Notes under the pieces: generated by a model
Databases searched by the model: none
The model's input: only the letters and a program-made list of their open reading frames with translations
Told to the model about the DNA's origin: nothing
Assembly: GCF_014764705.1 (NCBI RefSeq)
Contig: NZ_JACXXG010000022.1
Location: 17,223 to 81,222, forward strand
DNA length: 64,000 nt
Origin: Stutzerimonas kunmingensis
GTDB lineage: Bacteria > Pseudomonadota > Gammaproteobacteria > Pseudomonadales > Pseudomonadaceae
Reading direction: 5' to 3'
In this document: one piece after another, positions 32,120-40,663 of the stretch
Position numbering within the stretch: the first letter of the stretch is position 1
How the letters are laid out: each line of letters opens with the position of its first letter
Position numbers and translations under genes: made by a program

Positions 32120-33408
32120 GGCCGGAACAGCGCCGCAGCGGCTGCCGGATCGGACGGCAGGTACAGGTGGATATAGGACGCCGTCAGCCGCCCCCGGCGA
32201 TAGACCGCTTCGGCGGTGCGCTTGTAGTTCGGGCATTCGCCGCGAGCCAGCGGCTCGAGTGGCGACTCCAGCGCGGAATGGTGGAAGGTGTGCCCGCGCA
32301 GCCGCCCTTCCGGCAGCTCCACTTCCTGCAGCGCCAGCGCAGTCAGGCGCTTGTGCATGCGCGCCTCGCCGGGCAGCAGGCCGAGCATCTGCGCGCGCTC
32401 GTCGCCACGGTCGGTCAGCCCGTCGAGCAGGTAGAGCATGCCGCCGCACTCGGCGAGGATCGGCTTGCCCGCCTCATGATGTGCGCGGATAGCGTCGGCC
32501 ATGGCACGGTTGCGCGACAGGCCGCGCAGGTGCAGCTCGGGATAGCCTCCGGGCAGGTACAGGCTGTCCACGGCCGGCAAGCGGGCGAAGCGCAGCGGCG
32601 AGAAAAACAGCAACTCGGCGCCCAACGCCTGCAGCAAGTCGAGATTGGCCTGGTAGAGAAAGGCAAAGGCCGCATCGCGTGCAACGCCGATGCGCACACC
32701 CGCCAGCAGCGGTTCGAGCGGCGCACTGGCCGGCGCGGCGAAAGTGACCGGGGCAGGCAACTCGGTGTCCGCACTGAGTGCCAGGGCATCTGCCGCGGCA
32801 TCCAGACGGGCGTCCAGATCAGCCAGCTCCTCGGCCTGCACCAGCCCCAGGTGCCGGCTTGGCAGTTCCACCTCGACACTGCGCGGCAAGGCGCCGTACC
32901 AGCGGATCGACTCCGGCAGGCTGTCGCGCAGAATCTCGCCATGCCGGGCGCTGCCGACCCGATTGGCCAGCACGCCATCGAACGGCAGGTCCGGCTGGAA
33001 GCTGCTCAGCCCGTGCGCCATGGCGCCGAAGGTCTGCGCCATGGCCGAGCCATCGATGACCGCCAGCACCGGCACGCCGAAGCGCCGCGCCAGATCAGCC
33101 GCCGAGGGCGAACCATCGAACAGGCCCATCACCCCTTCGATCAGGATCAGGTCGGCCTCGCCCGCCGCTTCCCAGAGCAGGCGCCGCGACTCCTCTTCGC
33201 CGACCATCCACAGATCGAGCTGATAGACCGGCTTGCCGCTGGCACGGGCGAGGATCATCGGGTCGAGGAAGTCCGGCCCGCATTTGAACACCCGCACGCG
33301 CTTACCCTGCCGCGCATGCAGCCGCGCCAGAGCGGCAGTGACGGTGGTCTTGCCCTGGCCGGAAGCAGGTGCGGCGATCAACAGCGCCGGGCAGTTTCTA
33401 CTGGTCAT
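32116..33408 (-). CDS. cobB: Cobyrinic acid a,c-diamide synthase
   Basis: The 430-residue glutamine amidotransferase amidates cobyrinate at positions a and c. The P-loop is PASGQGKTTVTAALARLHAR near residue 14, followed by VRVFKCGPDFLDP and LIEGVMGLFDG. The C-terminal amidotransferase domain has its cysteine in LAECGGMLYLLDGL and PGGYPELHL upstream. The order cobO-cobB-bluB is the usual pseudomonad one. The 124-base gap to cobO is filled by palindromic repeats. Confidence 0.95.
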   Translation of the reverse strand: MTSRNCPALLIAAPASGQGKTTVTAALARLHARQGKRVRVFKCGPDFLDPMILARASGKPVYQLDLWMVGEEESRRLLWEAAGEADLILIEGVMGLFDGSPSAADLARRFGVPVLAVIDGSAMAQTFGAMAHGLSSFQPDLPFDGVLANRVGSARHGEILRDSLPESIRWYGALPRSVEVELPSRHLGLVQAEELADLDARLDAAADALALSADTELPAPVTFAAPASAPLEPLLAGVRIGVARDAAFAFLYQANLDLLQALGAELLFFSPLRFARLPAVDSLYLPGGYPELHLRGLSRNRAMADAIRAHHEAGKPILAECGGMLYLLDGLTDRGDERAQMLGLLPGEARMHKRLTALALQEVELPEGRLRGHTFHHSALESPLEPLARGECPNYKRTAEAVYRRGRLTASYIHLYLPSDPAAAAALFRP

Positions 33409-33426
33409 CGCGGTCTCTCATCAGCA

Positions 33427-33505
33427 TCGTAGGTTGGATGACGCTTCACCCATCCACCGACCACGCCGATGGTGGATGAAACAGACGTCATCCACCCTAT
33501 GCAAC
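33427..33505. repeat. Paired REP-like palindromes inside the B12 operon
   Basis: GTAGGTTGGATGACG at 33429-33443 and CGTCATCCACCCTATGC at 33486-33502 are imperfect inverted copies. Between them, CATCCACC (33451-33458) pairs with GGTGGATG (33471-33478). The nested arrangement is that of a bacterial interspersed mosaic element. It lies between cobO and cobB. A relative with GGTGGACAA/TTGTCCACC arms is at 47239-47264. Confidence 0.75.
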
Positions 33506-33532
33506 GGTCCGTGAATGTCTTGAGCGCTGGCA

Positions 33533-34144
33533 TCAAAATTCGACGCCTTTCTGCGCCTTAACGCCGGCCTTGAACGCATGCTTGACCAACGCCATCTCGG
33601 TGACGGTGTCCGCCGCCTCGACCAGACCCGGCGGGGCGCCGCGGCCGGTGACCACCACGTGCTGCAGCAGCGGCCGGGACTCGATGTCGGCGAGCACCGG
33701 CGCCAGCTCCAGGTAGCCGTACTTCAGCGCGATGTTCAGTTCGTCGAGCACCACCAGGCCGATCTCGGGATCGGCCAGCAGCTCGGCTGCGACCGCCCAG
33801 GCTTCGCGGGCCTTGGCGATGTCACGCTGGCGATCCTGGGTTTCCCAGGTGAAGCCCTCACCCATCACGTGGTAGCGCACCTCGTCCGGGAAGCGCCGGA
33901 AGAACGCCTCCTCGCCGGTGCTGGCCGCGCCCTTGATGAACTGCACCACGCCGACCTTGATGCCATGGCCGAGCGCACGCGCCACCATGCCGAAAGCCGA
34001 ACTGCTCTTGCCCTTGCCGTTGCCGGTGTGCACCAGCAGCAGGCCGCACTCGTCCTGCGCCTCGGCAATCTTCTCGTCGATCAGCGCCTTCTTGCGCTGC
34101 ATGCGTGCCTTGTGGCGATCGTCGCGTTCGCTGGACTCACTCAT
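33533..34144 (-). CDS. cobO: Cob(I)yrinic acid a,c-diamide adenosyltransferase
   Basis: This 203-residue CobA/CobO-type enzyme moves the adenosyl group from ATP to the Co(I) corrinoid. The modified P-loop LVHTGNGKGKSSSAFGM, near residue 37, is the family hallmark. GVVQFIKGA, WETQDRQRDIAKAREAW and VLDELNIALKYGYL follow. Its ATG overlaps the stop codon of the upstream membrane protein by four bases (ATGA), linking it with that putative transporter. Confidence 0.96.
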   Translation of the reverse strand: MSESSERDDRHKARMQRKKALIDEKIAEAQDECGLLLVHTGNGKGKSSSAFGMVARALGHGIKVGVVQFIKGAASTGEEAFFRRFPDEVRYHVMGEGFTWETQDRQRDIAKAREAWAVAAELLADPEIGLVVLDELNIALKYGYLELAPVLADIESRPLLQHVVVTGRGAPPGLVEAADTVTEMALVKHAFKAGVKAQKGVEF

Positions 34145-34710
34145 GCGCGGGCCTCGTCACGCTGCCCGGCCCAGGCGCGCACGCCGACGAACAGCAGCGC
34201 GGCGACGCCGACATACAGCGCCAGGGTCGACAGGTAGCGCGGGTAATAGGTGGCGATGCGCTCGGCCAGCAGCGCCAGCGTCGGCTCCGGGTAGCGTCCG
34301 GAGAAATAGAGGAAGCCGCCGCCGGAGAACAGGTAGCAAACGAAGGCGCTCGCCATCACGCACAGCGCCAGGGTCGCCAGGCTGCTGAAATGGTCACGAT
34401 GCAGACGGGCGTAGAGTCGACCGCCCAGCCACAGCGAACCGTATGCCGGCACGAGCATCCAGTACGCCGGCGACATGCACCAGTCGCTGACACCGGCCCA
34501 CTGGATGGCGGCGAAATCCAGCAGCGAAGCCTCGAGAAACAGTGCCGGAAACACCCACTTCGGCCGCACCAGCACGCCGGCGAGGAAGAACACCGCCCAG
34601 GACGCGCTGGGCAGGTTCACGCTGGCGAAGTGCTGTCCGCGGGTCATGGCCAGCAGCGCGGCAAGCGCGAGGCCGACCAGCAGCTGGTATCTCGGGGCAA
34701 GCTTGATCAT
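34141..34710 (-). CDS. btuM: Probable BtuM-type solitary vitamin B12 transporter
   Basis: This 189-residue inner-membrane protein has about six hydrophobic segments and the size of an ECF S-component. Segments such as TRGQHFASVN, SWAVFFLAGVLVRPKW and GVSDWCMSPAYWMLVPAYG recall BtuM, the solitary B12 transporter of Gram-negative bacteria. A conserved cysteine in BtuM coordinates cobalt and allows decyanation; Cys78 here is the candidate. The match is from memory, not from alignment. Context is strong: it lies between riboswitch-controlled btuB and cobO, with a four-base overlap with cobO. Confidence 0.6.
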   Translation of the reverse strand: MIKLAPRYQLLVGLALAALLAMTRGQHFASVNLPSASWAVFFLAGVLVRPKWVFPALFLEASLLDFAAIQWAGVSDWCMSPAYWMLVPAYGSLWLGGRLYARLHRDHFSSLATLALCVMASAFVCYLFSGGGFLYFSGRYPEPTLALLAERIATYYPRYLSTLALYVGVAALLFVGVRAWAGQRDEARA

Positions 34711-34756
34711 TGCAATCTCCTCTGGTGGGCGCGGGCGACATGCCCGCGCCGCGGTC

Positions 34757-36610
34757 TTACAGCGCCTGGTAGCGCACGGTCAGGTAAGCGGCCTGGCCGG
34801 GCTGGTTGTAGCCCTCAGCGGTTTCGTAGTCGGCGTCCAGCAGGTTGGCGACGCGCGCCTGCAGGCGCCACTCCGGGGTGATGCGGTATTCGCCACGCAG
34901 GTCGAGGGTGGCGTAGCCGGACAGCTCGCGGGTGTTGGCCAGGTCGTCGTAACGCTGCCCCTCGGCGTGCAGGCTGGCGCCGATGCTGAAGGCACCGAGC
35001 CGGCGGTCGAGGTCAAGGTTGAACAGCTGCTTGGCCCGGCGCGCCAGCTCGTTGCCGCGGTTGGCCCCGGCGGAGCGGTTCTCCGGCTCCAGCAGGCTGT
35101 AGTTGGCGTTCCAGTCCCAACCGAACAATTGGCTGCCGAGCACCAGCTCGACCCCGCGGATACGCGCTTCCTGCACGTTGGCCGGCGCGGAAATGCTGGC
35201 GTCATAGGCAATGAGGTCATCGACCACGGTGCGATAGGCATTCACCGCCCAGTGGCCCCAGCCATGCTGCCCGGCAAGGCCGACTTCGAGGCTCTCGGAG
35301 GTTTCCGCATCCAGCTCGGGATTGCCGTAGTCGGGGAAATACAGCTCGTTGAAGGTCGGCGCCTTGAATGCCGTGCCATAGCTGATGGTGCCGCGCAACC
35401 AGTCGGTCAGCGCATAGCCGTAGCCGATGTTGCCGGTGTCGTGCTGGCCGAACTGCTCGTTATCATCACGTCGCAGCGACAGCTGCCAGTCATGGCGACC
35501 GACCTCGCCCAGGTACTGCGCGAAATAGCCGTCGTTGTCCCGGGAATCCTCGGCATACACCGTGGTGCCGTTGACCTCGTCGCGCTGGTGGTCGGCACCC
35601 AGGATCAGCGTATGCCCCGCGGCCAGCTCGATATCGTTCTGCCAGCTGAGCGTGTCGCGACGGCTGTCGAAGCGTGAATAGAACTGCCCGTCCTGATAGG
35701 CATCGGATTTGTCTTCGCTGCGCCCGGCCTGCAGCGTCACCAGCCAGGGTTCCAGCGGACTGAAGCGCGCACGGGTGCCGAAGACCCTCGACTCACCATC
35801 GGCATTGGCGCCGAAACCGGACGTGCGGGCCCGGTTTACGCTGTCGTAGTCGTTATGGGATTTGGCCTGCAGCAAGTTGGCGTCCAGCTCCAGGCCGTTG
35901 TCGAAGCGGTATCCGGCGCTCAGCGTCGCGGACAGGTTGCGATAGCCATCAGCATCACGTTCGTAGCCGCTGGTGTCCGCCGACTTGACGTTGATGCCGT
36001 CGGTGTCCGAGCCACTGACGCCCAGGCTGTACCAGCCACGACCGGCACCACCGGAAACGCCGGCGCTGCCCGTGTAGGTGTCATGGGTGCCGTAACCGGC
36101 CGAGAAGAACGGCTTGACGCCCTGCCCTTGGCCCTTGCGGGTGAAGATCTGGATCACCCCGCCGATGGCTTCCGAGCCGTACAGGCTGGAGCGCGGACCG
36201 CGGACCACCTCGATGCGCTCGATCAGCTCCAGCGGCAGATCCTGCAGGGCCGCGCCGCCGCCCGAGACCGATCCGATCTTGATGCCGTCGATCATCACCA
36301 GCACGTGATCGGATTCGGTGCCGCGCATGAACAGCGAGGTGGACTTGCCGGGCCCGCCGTTGTTGGCCAGCGAAACGCCAGGCACCTGCTTGAGCAGCTC
36401 GGGCAGCGAACTCGCCTGGCTGCGTTCGATCCGCTCGCGGTCGATCACGGTCACCGCGGCCAGGCTCTGCTGAGCCGTCTGCGCGGTGCGGGTGGCGGTC
36501 ACCACCTGTTGCTGGAGATCCAGCGGGGCTGCGGCCAGCTGGCCAATGGAAAGGGGAAAACTGCCGAGCAGCACATAGGCCGCTGGCTTGAAACGGGGCT
36601 TGCAAGTCAA
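34757..36610 (-). CDS. btuB: TonB-dependent vitamin B12 receptor BtuB
   Basis: The 617-residue outer-membrane receptor takes up corrinoids. A signal peptide ends about residue 28. The TonB box region is LQQQVVTATR. A plug domain (about 40-150: LPELLKQVPGVSLANNGG, RGTESDHVLVMIDGI, IERIEVVRGPRSSLYGSEAI) precedes the 22-strand barrel, which ends AAYLTVRYQAL. No ATG fits the N-terminus. A TTG at 36608-36610 with GGAG nine bases upstream starts exactly before the signal peptide. A cobalamin riboswitch precedes it. Confidence 0.93.
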   Translation of the reverse strand: MTCKPRFKPAAYVLLGSFPLSIGQLAAAPLDLQQQVVTATRTAQTAQQSLAAVTVIDRERIERSQASSLPELLKQVPGVSLANNGGPGKSTSLFMRGTESDHVLVMIDGIKIGSVSGGGAALQDLPLELIERIEVVRGPRSSLYGSEAIGGVIQIFTRKGQGQGVKPFFSAGYGTHDTYTGSAGVSGGAGRGWYSLGVSGSDTDGINVKSADTSGYERDADGYRNLSATLSAGYRFDNGLELDANLLQAKSHNDYDSVNRARTSGFGANADGESRVFGTRARFSPLEPWLVTLQAGRSEDKSDAYQDGQFYSRFDSRRDTLSWQNDIELAAGHTLILGADHQRDEVNGTTVYAEDSRDNDGYFAQYLGEVGRHDWQLSLRRDDNEQFGQHDTGNIGYGYALTDWLRGTISYGTAFKAPTFNELYFPDYGNPELDAETSESLEVGLAGQHGWGHWAVNAYRTVVDDLIAYDASISAPANVQEARIRGVELVLGSQLFGWDWNANYSLLEPENRSAGANRGNELARRAKQLFNLDLDRRLGAFSIGASLHAEGQRYDDLANTRELSGYATLDLRGEYRITPEWRLQARVANLLDADYETAEGYNQPGQAAYLTVRYQAL

Positions 36611-36623
36611 GGTACAGGTCTCC

Positions 36624-36643
36624 GTCGTGCCCACCCGCACGAC
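36624..36643 (-). promoter_or_regulatory. Hairpin next to the btuB ribosome-binding site
   Basis: On the minus strand GTCGTGC and GCACGAC form a 7-bp stem with a six-base loop, ending directly before the GGAG of btuB. Its place between the riboswitch aptamer and the start codon suggests it takes part in the translational expression platform, though alternative pairings were not computed. Confidence 0.5.
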
Positions 36644-36740
36644 TGAAAGTCGACGAAGACAGACGGAGGAACCGCAAAAGGAAGTGAATACCGCGAGGGA
36701 TATGCACCCGCCCAGCGCCCGCCGCACTGTCAGTGAAATG

Positions 36741-36935
36741 CGACAGGCCGGTCTCCGGGCTTGCGAGCGTACGCCTTGCGGCGTCCCGAAACCGCGCCTT
36801 CCCATGCGTTGAGCACAGTGGCTATTAGGGTTTCTCGACTCGCCTACCGTTGCGGGGGCAGCGCCGGAATCTTCGTGAGAATGGACCGGCTTCCCTGTTT
36901 CACCCCCTCGCTGAAGAGGGGGCACCTGAGGCGAC
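36741..36935 (-). promoter_or_regulatory. Cobalamin (B12) riboswitch
   Basis: The minus strand carries, in order, GGTGCCCCC, GGGAAGCCGG, GCTGCCCCCGCAACGGTA, the B12 box AGCCACTG, CATGGGAAGGC and GCAAGCCCGGAGACCGGCC. These are the conserved blocks of the adenosylcobalamin aptamer. It stands about 130 bases before btuB and probably governs btuB and the leftward B12 operon as a whole. High B12 should shut expression off. The ends are approximate. Confidence 0.93.
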
Positions 36936-37089
36936 GCGGAGGTTAGTCCAAGGCCGGGCTTGGCGCAACCGCGGGGTTGTCACAGCGCCCTGCAATTTCC
37001 GCTTGCATCTCGGCGCTCGGAACGGCGGACGCCAAAAGGCTTCGAATGCAACAATGCCAGCAATCAGCCAGGACCCATATCCGACGCCC

Positions 37090-37893
37090 ATGACCAGCAT
37101 CGTGCAGATTTCCGACACCCATTTCGGTACCGAACAACCTTCCGTGGTCCAGGCCCTGGAGGACCATGTACGCGAACACCGGGCCGACCTGCTGGTGTTC
37201 TCCGGTGACATCACCCAGCGCGCCCGTCGCGGGCAGTTCGCCAGTGCCGCCGCTTTCGTGCGCCGCGTGCAGGCCGATGGCGTCGGTGAGACGCTGGTGA
37301 TTCCGGGCAATCACGACATCCCGCTGTACAACCTCTTTGCACGCCTGTTCACGCCATACGGCAACTACCGGCGACACTTCGGCGATGAGCTGGAGCCGGT
37401 ATTCGAGAACGACGACATGCTGGTGATCGGGCTCAATACCACCCATCCGCGCCGGCACAAGGACGGCGTGGTGACGGGGCGACAAGTGGAGCGGGTGGCG
37501 CAGCGGCTGGCCGATGGCAACCCGCACAAGATTCGCATCGTGGTCGCCCACCAGCCATTCGGCGCGATGGTGCCAAGCGATCTGAGCAACCTGCAGCACG
37601 GCGCCGAACCCGCGCTGCAGCGCTGGGCCGAGCACGGGCTGGATCTGGTCATGGGCGGGCACATCCACCTGCCCTACGTGCTGCCGCTGTCCAAGCAGTA
37701 CAGCGGTCTCGCGCGGGAGATCTGGATGGTGCAGGCCGGCACCACGCTCTCGACCCGCCTGCGTGGCACCTCACCGAACTCCTTCAACCGGCTGAAGCTG
37801 CATCCCGGCGAACAGAAGAAGGTCTGCGTCGAGCGCTGGGACCTGCTCGACGGTCGCTTCGTGCTGGGTTCGCACTTCAACCTGAGCTGGTGA
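37090..37893 (+). CDS. Calcineurin-like metallophosphoesterase
   Basis: The protein has 267 residues. All metal-binding motifs of the superfamily are present: QISDTHFG near the N-terminus, FSGDITQRA, VIPGNHDIPLYN, VAHQPFG and MGGHIHLPY. Substrate is not evident. It does not look like the classical CpdA cyclic-AMP phosphodiesterase of pseudomonads, although that activity occurs in the superfamily. No strong ribosome site decides the start: ATG 37090 (MTSIVQIS) gives the shortest sensible N-terminus, and ATG 37054 is an alternative. Confidence 0.85.
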   Translation: MTSIVQISDTHFGTEQPSVVQALEDHVREHRADLLVFSGDITQRARRGQFASAAAFVRRVQADGVGETLVIPGNHDIPLYNLFARLFTPYGNYRRHFGDELEPVFENDDMLVIGLNTTHPRRHKDGVVTGRQVERVAQRLADGNPHKIRIVVAHQPFGAMVPSDLSNLQHGAEPALQRWAEHGLDLVMGGHIHLPYVLPLSKQYSGLAREIWMVQAGTTLSTRLRGTSPNSFNRLKLHPGEQKKVCVERWDLLDGRFVLGSHFNLSW

Positions 37894-37917
37894 CCCGCGC
37901 TCGCACGCGAACCGCGG

Positions 37918-39171
37918 TCAGCCCACCGACAGGCCGACCAGATAGACACCGGCGAAGCCGATGTTGAAGGCGATGAACAGGTAGAGCATGTAGCGCAGGT
38001 AGCTGCCGAAGGTCAGCCCCGGCACCTTGCTCATGGCGACGATGCCCGACGCCGAACCGATCACCAGCAGCGAGCCGCCAACACCGACCGCATAGGTCAG
38101 CACCATCCATTCGGCGACACCCATTTCCAGCCCGGATTTCAGCAGCGCTGCGGTTAGCGGCACGTTGTCGATGGCCGCCGACATCACACCCATCAGGTAG
38201 TTGGCCATCACTGCAGGCACCTGGTCATAGATGTGCACCAGCCCGTCGAGCACGCGAATCTCCTTGAGCATGCCGACCAGCAGGAGGATGCCGAGGAAGA
38301 AGAACAGCGTCTCAAACTCCACCTGGCGCACGTATTCGAGAATCGGATCGGAGTCGTTGTCGTCGCTGAAGAAGCGCGCAACCAGGAACATCACCGAGAG
38401 GCCGGCGAGGAATGTCAGCACCGGCGGGATCTGGAACAGGAAGTTGCCGACAATGGTGCTGAGGATGGTGCACAGGAAGATCAGTGCAATCGCCACGTCG
38501 ACACCGCGCACATCGTTGCGCTGGCCCTGCACCACCACCTCGCCCTTCATGCCGATCGACAGCATGGCGGCCAGCACCATCACCGCGACGAATGCCGGCA
38601 CGGCCAGTGCCAGCAGCTGGAGGATCGCTACCTTGCCAGCGAGGAAGATCATCAGCGTGGTGACGTCGCCGGTAATCAGCGCGACCCCACCGGAGTTGAC
38701 GGAGAAAACCACCAAGGTAGCGAACTTGATGGTCTTCGCCCGATCCAGCTGCAGCGAGAGAATCAGGGTGATGGAGACCAGCGTCGCGGTGATGTTGTCG
38801 GCGAGCGACGAGAACACGAAGCAGAAGGTCGCTGTGAGAAACAGCAAGGCCCGCTCGCTGATCCGCTTGGGCAACACCAGATAGATCAGGTTCTCGATCA
38901 TGCCCTTCTTGTTCAGGTAGGCAACGAAGGTCATGGCCGCCACCAGGAAGATCCACAGCCCGGCGATCTCGGCGATGTTCTCGTTGAGGCTTTCCAGCAC
39001 GGTTTCGCGCGCCTCGCCCACCGGTGTGAAGATGAACAAGAGCAGCCAGGCCAGGGTGCCGAAGAACAGCGTCACCTTGGCCTTGTTTACGTGGGTAATT
39101 TCTTCGAGCACGACGCCAAGCAGCGCCGCGACCGCCAGTGCAATCAGCACGTACGTCAGCAATTCAGGCAT
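37918..39171 (-). CDS. nhaD: Na+/H+ antiporter of the NhaD family
   Basis: The 417-residue inner-membrane protein has about eleven to twelve helices of the IT superfamily. Visible features are AMTFVAYLNKKGMIENLI, FVFSSLADNITATLVSITLIL (polar residues in the membrane, with the conserved Asp), VFSVNSGGVALITGDVTTLMI and the C-terminal repeat MGVMSAAIDNVPLTAALL. NhaD exchanges cytoplasmic sodium for protons and is common in halotolerant and marine bacteria. It stands alone, convergent with the phosphoesterase gene. Confidence 0.92.
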   Translation of the reverse strand: MPELLTYVLIALAVAALLGVVLEEITHVNKAKVTLFFGTLAWLLLFIFTPVGEARETVLESLNENIAEIAGLWIFLVAAMTFVAYLNKKGMIENLIYLVLPKRISERALLFLTATFCFVFSSLADNITATLVSITLILSLQLDRAKTIKFATLVVFSVNSGGVALITGDVTTLMIFLAGKVAILQLLALAVPAFVAVMVLAAMLSIGMKGEVVVQGQRNDVRGVDVAIALIFLCTILSTIVGNFLFQIPPVLTFLAGLSVMFLVARFFSDDNDSDPILEYVRQVEFETLFFFLGILLLVGMLKEIRVLDGLVHIYDQVPAVMANYLMGVMSAAIDNVPLTAALLKSGLEMGVAEWMVLTYAVGVGGSLLVIGSASGIVAMSKVPGLTFGSYLRYMLYLFIAFNIGFAGVYLVGLSVG

Positions 39172-39359
39172 ATCTCACCTAATGGGAAGTGGGGAAAAAG
39201 GGGCTGTGCGCGACGGAACGACGCACGGGGAGGAATTGGGATGCGCATGGTAGCCAAAGCGCCAGGCGAGCGAAATCACCGCATGTCAAACGGGGAGTGT
39301 TTCAGCATGTGAGTACGACTAAAGACAGGGCGTCTACGACGGGGGTATGCGGATGACGC

Positions 39360-39887
39360 TCAGGGGTTGCGGGCCAGTTGCTCCTGGTCGAGCACGCGCT
39401 TGGCGCCCAGATAACTCTTCTGCCAGTAGCCGGCGGTAAGACTGTCCAGGCGTACCGTACCGCCAGAAGACGGCGCGTGAACGAAGCGGTCTTCGCCAAC
39501 GTAGATGCCCGCGTGGCTGACCCGGCGCCCACCGCTGGTAGCGAAGAACACCAGATCACCGGGCTGCAATGCGTCGCGCCGTACGGAGGGGCCGCGCAGA
39601 TTGCTCATGGCCTGAGTGGTGCGAGGGAGCCGGATGCCGGCTGCGCCGTGGTAGACGTAGCCGATCAGGCCACTGCAGTCGAAACCGCTATCCGGCGTGT
39701 TGCCGCCCCAGCGATAAGGCGTGCCGACCAGACCAATCGCACTGAACAGCACGTCTTCAGCGGCGCCAGGTACGGGCTGTTGGTGGACCCTGGGTGTCTG
39801 CACGACCGGCGGCGTGGGTGCCTTTCCGGCACAGGCGGTCAGCAGCACAGTCAGAACAACGAGCGTGAGACGAGCCGGATAGTGCAT
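39360..39887 (-). CDS. NlpC/P60-family lipoprotein peptidase (copy 1)
   Basis: The 175-residue protein has a lipoprotein signal with lipobox LTAC (Cys19), then a short Pro-rich linker and an NlpC/P60 domain. The catalytic cysteine is in NTPDSGFDCSGLIGYVYHG and the histidine in RRVSHAGIYVGEDRFVHAP, with a further His nearby as third residue. Such enzymes cut peptidoglycan stem peptides. It is a paralogue of the next gene upstream, with the same overall layout but a shorter linker. Confidence 0.9.
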   Translation of the reverse strand: MHYPARLTLVVLTVLLTACAGKAPTPPVVQTPRVHQQPVPGAAEDVLFSAIGLVGTPYRWGGNTPDSGFDCSGLIGYVYHGAAGIRLPRTTQAMSNLRGPSVRRDALQPGDLVFFATSGGRRVSHAGIYVGEDRFVHAPSSGGTVRLDSLTAGYWQKSYLGAKRVLDQEQLARNP

Positions 39888-39963
39888 GGCAGAGCGGTCC
39901 AGGCAAATGAGCCATCACTCTGCCGGCATGTGCGGGAAGACGCAACCCCCGCAGGTCGCAGGA

Positions 39964-40602
39964 TCAGTGCTGGGCTGTGTGCGAAGCCAGATCGGACGCC
40001 AGGGCCAGCACGCGTTTTGCTTCCATGTAGCTGGCGCGCCAGTAACGGTCATCCAGGCTGTCGACGCGCACGCCACCGCTGCGGCTGCTGGAGGCGTGGA
40101 TGAACTGGTCATCGCCGATGTAGATGCCGGCATGGCTGACCCGGCCACGGCCACGGTTGTTGAAGAACACCACGTCACCGGGTTCCAGCTCGTTGCGCTT
40201 GACCACCGGTGCGTCGAGGTTGATCAGCTCGCGAGTGGAGCGCGGCAGCTCGAGACCTGCCTCCTTGCGGAACAGGAAGCCGACGAAGCCGCTGCAGTCG
40301 AAACCGCTCTTCACCGAGCTGCCACCGTAGCGATACGGAGTACCGACCAGGGTGAAGCCGCGCTCGAGAATGCTGTCGGCCAGCTGCGGCAGCTGGTAGT
40401 CGTGCTCATCGGTAAGCTCTGCCAGCGACTGCTCTTCGCTCTTTTCGAGCGCGTCGAAGTCGAATCCGGCCAGGGGATGGTGTTGCGACAGACGAGGCGC
40501 GTCGGCTTGCTGCTCGGTCTGTACAGGCTGGCCGGCGCAGGCGGTCAGCAGGGCGATGAGTGCGAGAGGCACGAGGGGTGCGAAGCGTTGGCGCATGGGC
40601 AC
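39964..40602 (-). CDS. NlpC/P60-family lipoprotein peptidase (copy 2)
   Basis: This 212-residue protein has a signal peptide with lipobox LTAC (about Cys22) and a 60-residue acidic linker. The NlpC/P60 domain carries VKSGFDCSGFVGFLF (catalytic Cys), GRVSHAGIYIGDDQFIHASS (catalytic His) and the GTPYRYGGSS entry motif. It lies 76 bases upstream of its paralogue, so both are likely made together. The ATG at 40596 is an equally possible start. A role in cell-wall growth or remodelling is inferred from the family. Confidence 0.9.
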   Translation of the reverse strand: MPMRQRFAPLVPLALIALLTACAGQPVQTEQQADAPRLSQHHPLAGFDFDALEKSEEQSLAELTDEHDYQLPQLADSILERGFTLVGTPYRYGGSSVKSGFDCSGFVGFLFRKEAGLELPRSTRELINLDAPVVKRNELEPGDVVFFNNRGRGRVSHAGIYIGDDQFIHASSSRSGGVRVDSLDDRYWRASYMEAKRVLALASDLASHTAQH

Positions 40603-40663
40603 AGCCGTGTCGGTGATTTCAATGTGCCGGCGACTATGCCCTCTATCGCTTCGATGATCAAAT

